DNA of 25,104 nucleotides from the NCBI GenBank assembly GCA_037447655.1, contig JBBHKE010001842.1, positions 1 to 25,104 of the forward strand, read 5' to 3'. The position numbers and the translations under genes are program-made. The notes beneath the pieces are model-generated. The model saw only the letters and a program-made list of their open reading frames with translations, was not told where the DNA came from and searched no databases. Source of the stretch: Zygnema cylindricum (lineage: Eukaryota; Streptophyta; Zygnematophyceae; Zygnematales; Zygnemataceae). Shown one piece after another: positions 19,369 to 25,104 of this stretch (position 1 is its first letter; each line of letters opens with the position of its first letter).

Positions 19369-22300
19369 ATGGAGGAATCCGCCCACCTTAGCAAGCACTG
19401 GGAGCTCATCTCTCAACTCGGCAAATCCACCAACATCTCTCTCTCCGCCCTCCGTTCTGCTATCTCTCTCGCCCCCCTGGAGGACGTCGCGTCCGCCAAT
19501 AACGTGGCAGCTCCTGGCTGGACAAAAGATTCGCACCGACGAGCTATGGCAGCCATGCAGGTTGGTTTTAACACAGTTTAAACATCTTTTAAACACCGTT
19601 TAAACACATTCTGCCTGGGTTGTCTGTCTCTCTTCCTGCCTGGGCTGGTTTTATGTTTAAACGTTTGATCTTAGTCTGAACGTTTTGACGTAGTTTAAAC
19701 GTCTCAACTCAGTATAAGCGGTGGTTAGCCAAGCCAACCATGCTTGTTTGTCTAAAAAGTTTAAACAGCTTTTCCGTTAAAACGTTTAGCTAAAACGTTT
19801 TAATTTAATCTGTACAGCCTGGCAGCAATGCAGTTTATTCTAAACAGTTTAAACGCCTTTTTCTTGTTAAACCGTTTTTGCACAGTGCAAACGCATGGCC
19901 ATTGCAGACACGCAGGTCAATTTAAACGATTTTTTCCCGTTTAAATCTTTCAGGAGCGTTAACTGTGTAGATGTCTTAACTTATTTGAACGTTTAGCCAT
20001 GGGAGCCATGCAGGTTTGTGTGATTTATTTATTGGCATTTTCCTGTTAAAACGTTTAAAACGTTTTTGTAATAAACGTTTTACGTTTTCATCAACGTTTA
20101 AACTTAATGTTTTAAGACATGGCGGCAATGCAGGTCAGTTCAACCAATTTTTACGTCTTAACGGATTCGCTTAAAACGATTTAATTCTGTTTAAACAGGT
20201 TCACGTTTATTCTTAACATTTTTGTTGAGGCACTTTAGAGTGATAAAAAAAATTGTCGTTTAAAACAAGAATCTAGACATCATTTAAATGTCATGATATG
20301 CATTTATAGATCTACGGAATGAGCTACCGGAGAAAATATACATTTGGTTACTATCATATACTTTTTTTATATCTCTGAGTGTTGTTTCTCTCGTCCTCCC
20401 TCCTCCCTCCTCCCACCTCTCTCCTCCCTCCTCCCCTGACTTCGTCGAATGCACACCGAAAAGTAAATTCAGATCAACTTTTTGTTTCAGTTAATTAGCT
20501 AAAAGGAAACACATTTTTTTTCTCTTTCCGGTTTCTTGAATTGGGACATAAATAAACTAATCACTTCGTATTATAATTAAAGCATTCCATGTTTTCATAG
20601 AACAGTGTTACATTGTACTGTAAAACGACATGATATTTTTGTTTTAATAAAACAAGGTTTCGTATCTTTAGAGGACACAATATTTTTCGTTGTGATATGA
20701 TTTGTTGTATATTGCTAGTGTTTTTTTTTTCTGCTTTTAAGGCGGCTTTTGTCAATATTCATCTCGATGCATGAGACAGAAAATGTCAAAATGTACAAGT
20801 ACAACTATTCGTACTTTATTAAACCTTTCCTTAATTGTTGAACTTTATGGGACTACACCACCCATCGCGATTAGAGTTAGTGAATCAACCTATGGTCTCG
20901 TGTTATTTAAGTTTTATAAACAAATTTTTATAAACAAATTGTTGTATTGCTTTAATACTTTGACTTATCTAACAGAAAATAGTATAATTGTGTTTGGGTC
21001 TATAGCTCAGCGTTAAATCTTTATTAGTATTAACTACACTGAATTATGTTTTGCATCGTGGCTTATTGTGAGCCGCTTTCTTAAATAGTGTTATTAACAT
21101 TCAATTATGATTTTGGAACAAAAAAAACACTGCATGGAGTTAGAGTGATTAACTCAAATAGCGACGGCGGTTGTAGTTACTTTATATTTAAATTTTACAT
21201 TTTGAAGGGAAAGACTTGCGTCGAATATTGAGGACCACTTTAAATCCTAAAAGCAAATATTTTGATTTTTCCTTTACGCACTATGCTAACACTGTTAAAT
21301 CATTTTAAACCATGTTGAGTAGAATTAGGGCATATGGATATATATTGAAAACAGAGTAACAACACGTTGAGCCGAAGATAAAGACTTGCCACAATGTAGT
21401 AACATTATGAAAAATAATTGAAAGTTTGTTAAAACAAAGTTAACTCGAAGTAAATCAAAAATAATCCAGCGTTTCAATTGGTTGTTGGTTATACCGATTT
21501 AGAATGAGTTAAAACAAGTTATATTATGTCAAAACAGAGTTAAGCCATGTCAATTCAAAGTTAAAACATGTCAAGCAAAAGTCTAGACATATTTAGACTA
21601 TTTTTGTATTTGTCTTATTGAGTTACAACATGGTTAATCATGTTAAAACAGAGTGATACATGTCAGCTCAAAGTCAAAACATATTTAAACGGTTTATTTG
21701 TTTCAACGTGTGCAAACAATTATTTGATCTTGAATTCTAAACGTTTAAACCTTTAAACGTGTAGGTGGCTGCCATAAGAGGACAAGCGGAGAGCACTAAA
21801 ATCCAAGCGGACGCATTTATGGGGGCAATTCTCAGACACTGTTCTTATTTGGAAACTCTTTTTGGGGTTTTTGATGAGATAGTGGGAGAGGGCGGAGGGA
21901 AGGGAGAGGTAGGGCTGGGAGTGGGGAAAGGAGTGGGGGGAGAAGGAGAAGAGGGGAGTGAGAAAGGAGTGGAAAGAATCTTCGGAGGAGGTAATCAGGG
22001 AGGAGGAAATGGTGGGTCAAATAGGTGGAAGAGGATAGAGGGCGAGGAGGGAGGAGAGGAGGGCGAGGGAAAGAGAAAGGGAGAGGGAGAGGAAGAAAGA
22101 GAGAGAGATGGGGAACGGGAGCTTGAAGTAGACAGAGCAGAAAGGCGGGAGGTAGAGAGGGAGAGTCAGGGTGTTTCTATGTCCGTTTCCGTGAATCCTC
22201 CTTATGTAGAGGGAGGAGGTAGTGGAGGAGTTGGAAGGGGAGGAGGAGGAGTGTTTTCCTATTCACATAGTTCCATTTCGGTTCCGTTAATGGAAAAAGA

Positions 22301-24551
22301 TTCCGTAAAACAGTTTCGCACGGAATCCGTTATTGAGAAAATGAATGCGGATTCTCCGGATTCGGAAAGTTTCGAAAAAACGGAGGAGGAGAGTTTCAAA
22401 GATTCGAGCTCCGGAGAATCGAAAGGGATAGGTTTTCCGATGGGTCTTTGGGGAAGTAAGAGAGGGAAAGGAGGAGGGAAAGGGCGAGAGGGAGAAAGAG
22501 AGCGAGAGGGAGAGCGAGAAGGGGCAGAGAGAGGAGAAGGAGAAGGAGAGGGAGAGGGAGAGGGAGAGGTGGGTGAAAGGGATATGCAGAGCATGAAAGG
22601 GAAGGAAAGGAGAGACAAGGAAGAAGGGAGTGAGGAATGGGGAGGAGGAGTGGGAGGAGGAGGAGAAGGTGGTGCAGGAGGAGGGGAAGGAGGGAAAGGA
22701 AAAGGATCTGGAGGAGAGAGAGGTTTTGTTGTTTCGAGAGGGAGAGGATTGGGATGGCTGGCCGAGGCTCCCCCTATTGGGAAGGCGGTAGAGGTAGAGG
22801 GAATTTTGGAAAATTTACGCGAGGAAAAACCCCAACGGCCGAAAGTAACAAAAAAGTCGCACGGAAAAGAAACGGAACGGAATTACGGAGCGGAAAAGAA
22901 ACACGGGACTGAGAGAGGGAGAAAGGGGGCGTTAGAATCTTTGAAAAGGAGAGATTCAGAGACGGATGACAGTGAAGGAGAGAGAGGAGGAGAGAGAGGA
23001 GAGACAGGGGAGGGCGAGGGAGAGGAATGGCAATGTTTGGCTTGTACTCTCATTAATGTGGGAACAAATCAAAAATGTGGGGCTTGTGATTCGGTACGAA
23101 TTGGGTCCAATGTGGGTATATGGGACGGTGTGGAATTAGGTTCGGGAAAAGACGAAAAGGGCGGGGGAGAAGGAGTGAGAGGAGTGGGAGGAGTGGGAGG
23201 AGGAGGGGGAAGAAGTCGAGGGGGCCTCCCTCCTTCAAAACCCAAAATCGACGAAACTCAGGAGAGAGAGAGAGCGTTTGAAAGTGTGAGAGAGAGAGAG
23301 AGAGGTTCGGAGAGAGGATTGTCATCGGGGGTGGTGGGAGAGTTATGGAACTGTAAAATTTGTTTTTATCGAAACGACTCAAACGTGGGAAAATGTACTC
23401 AATGTTTAAATTTTCGCGAAGGAGTACAAATCGACGTAAAATTCCCGGAAAAAGCGATTTTAAATTCGTCTTTTTTGAGCGCGAATTCTAAACAAGGACA
23501 AAATATGGCGAAAGCCGCGAATCAAAAATTGTCAAAAGCAAATAGTATGGCAGAGAGAAGAAAAGGAGGAGTGGGAGGAGGAGGAGGAGGAGGAGGAGGA
23601 GGAGGAGGAGGAGGTGCAGAGGGAGGTGAAGGTGGAGGAGAGAGAGAGCAGAGAGGGAACAACATCAATGGATTGAGAAGAAGATCTAGTTCTTTTGACG
23701 ATCGTCGAGTTGGAGGGGGAGGAGGAGGAGAAGAGAGGGAAAAAGAAAGAGAAAGTGAGAAGGGGATGGAGAGGGAGTCGGAAATGGGAGGAGAAGGTAG
23801 TAGTAATAGTAATAGCGGCGTTTCGACTTTTTCTGGTACTCGGTTGGGTTCCTCTCACGATCTCCCTCCTTTTGGAAGCTCCAATATTTCGGGTTCCTCC
23901 CCTTCCTCTCCCTCCCTCTCGCCCCTGTTCCAATACCCACCGACGGACGAAGACCTACATAGAACAGCTGGCACACAAAATAGTGTGGATGGGAGAGAGA
24001 GAGAGAAATTTTTGGCTTCTTCCTCCTTGGGAAGACACAACAGACAACAAGGATGGGGAAATTCTCCTTTCGTCCCCAAACCTCCTCCTCCCTCTACCTC
24101 TATCCCAGAATCGAGGACTCCGGGTCTTACCGTTTCTGACCCTTCTCCTACTACTACCACTCCTCCTACCTCTCCTCCTTCTACTCCCTCGGTCAAACCT
24201 TCTCCTAGGAGACTTCGAGACTACTCCTCCTCCTCCTCCCACCGATTCGATGTTTCGAGTATTCCCGGATCTTCTTCGGCTTTTTCTTCATCTTTTATGT
24301 CTTCTTCTGCGGCTGGTCCCTCGTCTTATTCTGCACCTTTCCCTCCTCCTACCTCCGCCCCCGTTCCTTCTTACGCCCGATCTATGACTTCCGTTGACCG
24401 CATGAAACCGCCGGGAGACGAGGGAAGTCTCTTTGCGCTGATTTCGAGTCAGATCAGTGAAATACAACGGAGGAGTAGGAGAAATTTGTCTATTCCGGAA
24501 TCTTTAAGTACCGGAACTTCTCCTCATAGTTCGGTTAGAGATTCTCCGTAA
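19369..24551 (+). CDS. RanBP2-type zinc-finger protein with low-complexity regions (two main exons)
   Basis: Exon 1, 19369-19560, starts at an ATG in a good context (ACCAATGG), encodes 64 residues and ends MAAMQ before GTTGGT. Exon 2 starts at 21765 after GTGTAG, joins in phase 0 and stays open for 2787 bases to TAA at 24549-24551, giving about 992 residues. After a roughly 110-residue ordinary N-terminus comes a Gly/Glu/Arg-rich region. Then come two RanBP2 zinc fingers with identical W-X-C-X2-C-X3-N-X6-C-X2-C spacing at residues 486-505 (W at 23028) and 592-611 (W at 23346), poly-Gly near 665-685, and a Ser/Pro/Thr-rich tail. RanBP2 fingers bind ubiquitin, Ran-GDP or single-stranded RNA depending on the protein; the partner cannot be told here. 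No catalytic domain or membrane segment is visible. The C-terminus is uncertain: GT donors at 24508 and 24548 could join later exons. Protein family unknown. Confidence 0.85.
19561..20140 (+). repeat. Intron 1, proximal part: repeated exon-end units with GTTTAAAC
   Basis: The exon-1 end ATGGCAGCCATGCAG|GT recurs in degenerate form within the intron at about 19820 (GGCAGCAATGCAG), 19895 (ATGGCCATTGCAG), 19999 (ATGGGAGCCATGCAG|GT) and 20119 (ATGGCGGCAATGCAG|GT). Between the copies the palindrome GTTTAAAC and close variants are frequent. This part of the intron seems to have grown by duplication of the exon-intron junction. Confidence 0.6.
20141..21764 (+). other. Intron 1, distal part
   Basis: AT-rich with no supported exon. 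It holds a small CT-rich patch (20390-20436). At 21480-21690 there is a degenerate array of units like ATGTCAATTCAAAGTTAAAAC (about 21 bp, near 21549, 21570 and 21660). It ends with GTTTAAACCTTTAAACGTGTAG, the exon-2 acceptor. Confidence 0.6.
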
Positions 24552-24659
24552 AGGGGCCGCTCTCCCTCTCGCTCTCCCTCTCTCTCTCTCTCTCCCTCTC
24601 TCCCTTCCTCTCTCTCCCTCTCTCTCCCTCTCTTCTCCTCTCCCTCTCCCTCTCTCTAG
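24552..24659 (+). other. CT-rich tract after the stop; possible short intron
   Basis: An almost pure pyrimidine run ending CTCTCTCTAG. With the GT at 24548 it could be a 112-bp GT-AG intron. Splicing would replace the last codon and stop with a short new tail ending at TAA 24685-24687. Equally it may simply be 3' UTR. Confidence 0.4.
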
Positions 24660-24722
24660 GCACTACGAGTCAACGGAAATCATTTAATAGTTTTTTTTTA
24701 TGGATTTTATTTTCAATTTTAG

Positions 24723-24863
24723 ACATTTATTGGGTTTATGAAGTGTTATTTCTTCTTATGGAAATGGTGTTTGCTTTGGACGACGGACCAAAAACTGAAT
24801 TACCGAAAAGGAGTTCTATGGGAGCTGAAACGATTACGGAGACACACCTCCGAGCGAACGAAG
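24723..24863 (+). CDS. Possible further exon of the zinc-finger gene or of a neighbouring gene
   Basis: After TTTTCAATTTTAG (AG at 24721-24722) an open 141-bp stretch encodes about 46 mixed residues. It includes VYEVLFLLMEMVFALDDG and RSSMGAETITETHLRANE, and is followed by GTACTT. It is not low-complexity and looks coding. Its frame joins exon 2 if exon 2 ends at 24507 (TTTAA|GTACCG), which would replace the final SPHSS-type tail. It does not join in frame from the donor at 24548. Family unrecognised; the next exon would lie beyond the window. Confidence 0.4.
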
Positions 24864-25104
24864 GTACTTTTATTTATATCGACTGTAATTAATAAGTTTG
24901 AAGACGTAACAAATCGGTATAGTTTAACCTTACGATTTTTTCTGTGGAAATTTATTCACTATTCAGATTTTGTTCTTTTTACAAGTTTTTACAATTACAT
25001 TTAAAAGACTACAGTTAGGAGGGTTTTGTATGCTGGTTATACAATAAGTTATAGTAGAGAAGAGACAATTTTTTTCCCTATTAATTTAATAAAAATATAA
25101 ACAA
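24864..25104. other. Right edge: AT-rich, nothing recognised
   Basis: No exon-like signal. Probably intron or 3' flank; an AATAAA lies at about 25088. Confidence 0.4.

Noticed and set aside
20996-21019. tRNA-like start GGGTCTATAGCTCAGCG
   Set aside because: The D-arm does not close, and no anticodon arm or GGTTCGAATCC-type T-arm follows in the next 60 bases.
23053-24387. Several long frames antisense or out of frame within the zinc-finger exon
   Set aside because: Shadows created by the GA- and CT-rich composition; the sense frame holds the zinc fingers and joins exon 1 in phase.

Overview
The window is a repeat-dense, AT-rich piece of a eukaryotic nuclear genome with GT-AG introns. It probably comes from a streptophyte green alga or another plant-lineage organism; a Chara-like genome is my best guess. 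The guess rests on an acetyltransferase that reads like the land-plant NATA1/NATA2 group, on long introns, on a decayed plant-type Ty3/gypsy element and on large CT satellites. The species is inferred, not proven.

Layout from left to right. 0.5-2.5 kb: a broken Ty3/gypsy pol/gag remnant on the minus strand, ending in a TCCAATG-type degenerate array. 3.05-3.6 kb: a probable minus-strand exon of an unrecognised gene, whose 5' part lies in a 222-bp tandem duplication. 4.09-4.42 kb: a 170-bp tandem duplication. 5.25-5.96 kb: a non-autonomous hAT element with a perfect 8-bp target-site duplication. 6.1-8.09 kb: a 2-kb segment that recurs almost unchanged at 16.24-18.2 kb and carries two TA-flanked MITEs. 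8.1-9.3 kb: the last three exons of a GNAT acetyltransferase. 10.0-11.2 kb: one hAT-type element nested inside another, each with its own perfect 8-bp target duplication. 12.44-12.6 kb: a CT-rich tract running into a 10-N gap. 12.6-13.3 kb: a 332-bp perfect mirror repeat (reversed, not complemented). 13.1-14.96 kb: a long inverted repeat with a hairpin and a foldback element between its arms. 15.3-16.44 kb: TATCG-rich repeats and three MITEs of one family. 18.18-19.36 kb: a CT satellite, a G-poor stretch and a 10-bp tandem array. 19.37-24.55 kb: a two-exon (or longer) gene for a roughly 990-residue protein with two RanBP2-type zinc fingers in low-complexity sequence.

Only two genes are well supported, the acetyltransferase and the RanBP2-zinc-finger protein, both on the plus strand. 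Nothing suggests that they work together. Most of the rest is mobile-element debris.

The most striking observation is the mirror repeat. Bases 12605-12936 are the letter-for-letter reversal of 12976-13307, and the reversed copy starts at the first base after the N gap. No known DNA process reverses a sequence without complementing it, so an assembly or gap-filling artefact is the leading explanation. The near-identical 2-kb duplication, whose copies differ mainly in homopolymer length, should be checked for the same reason.
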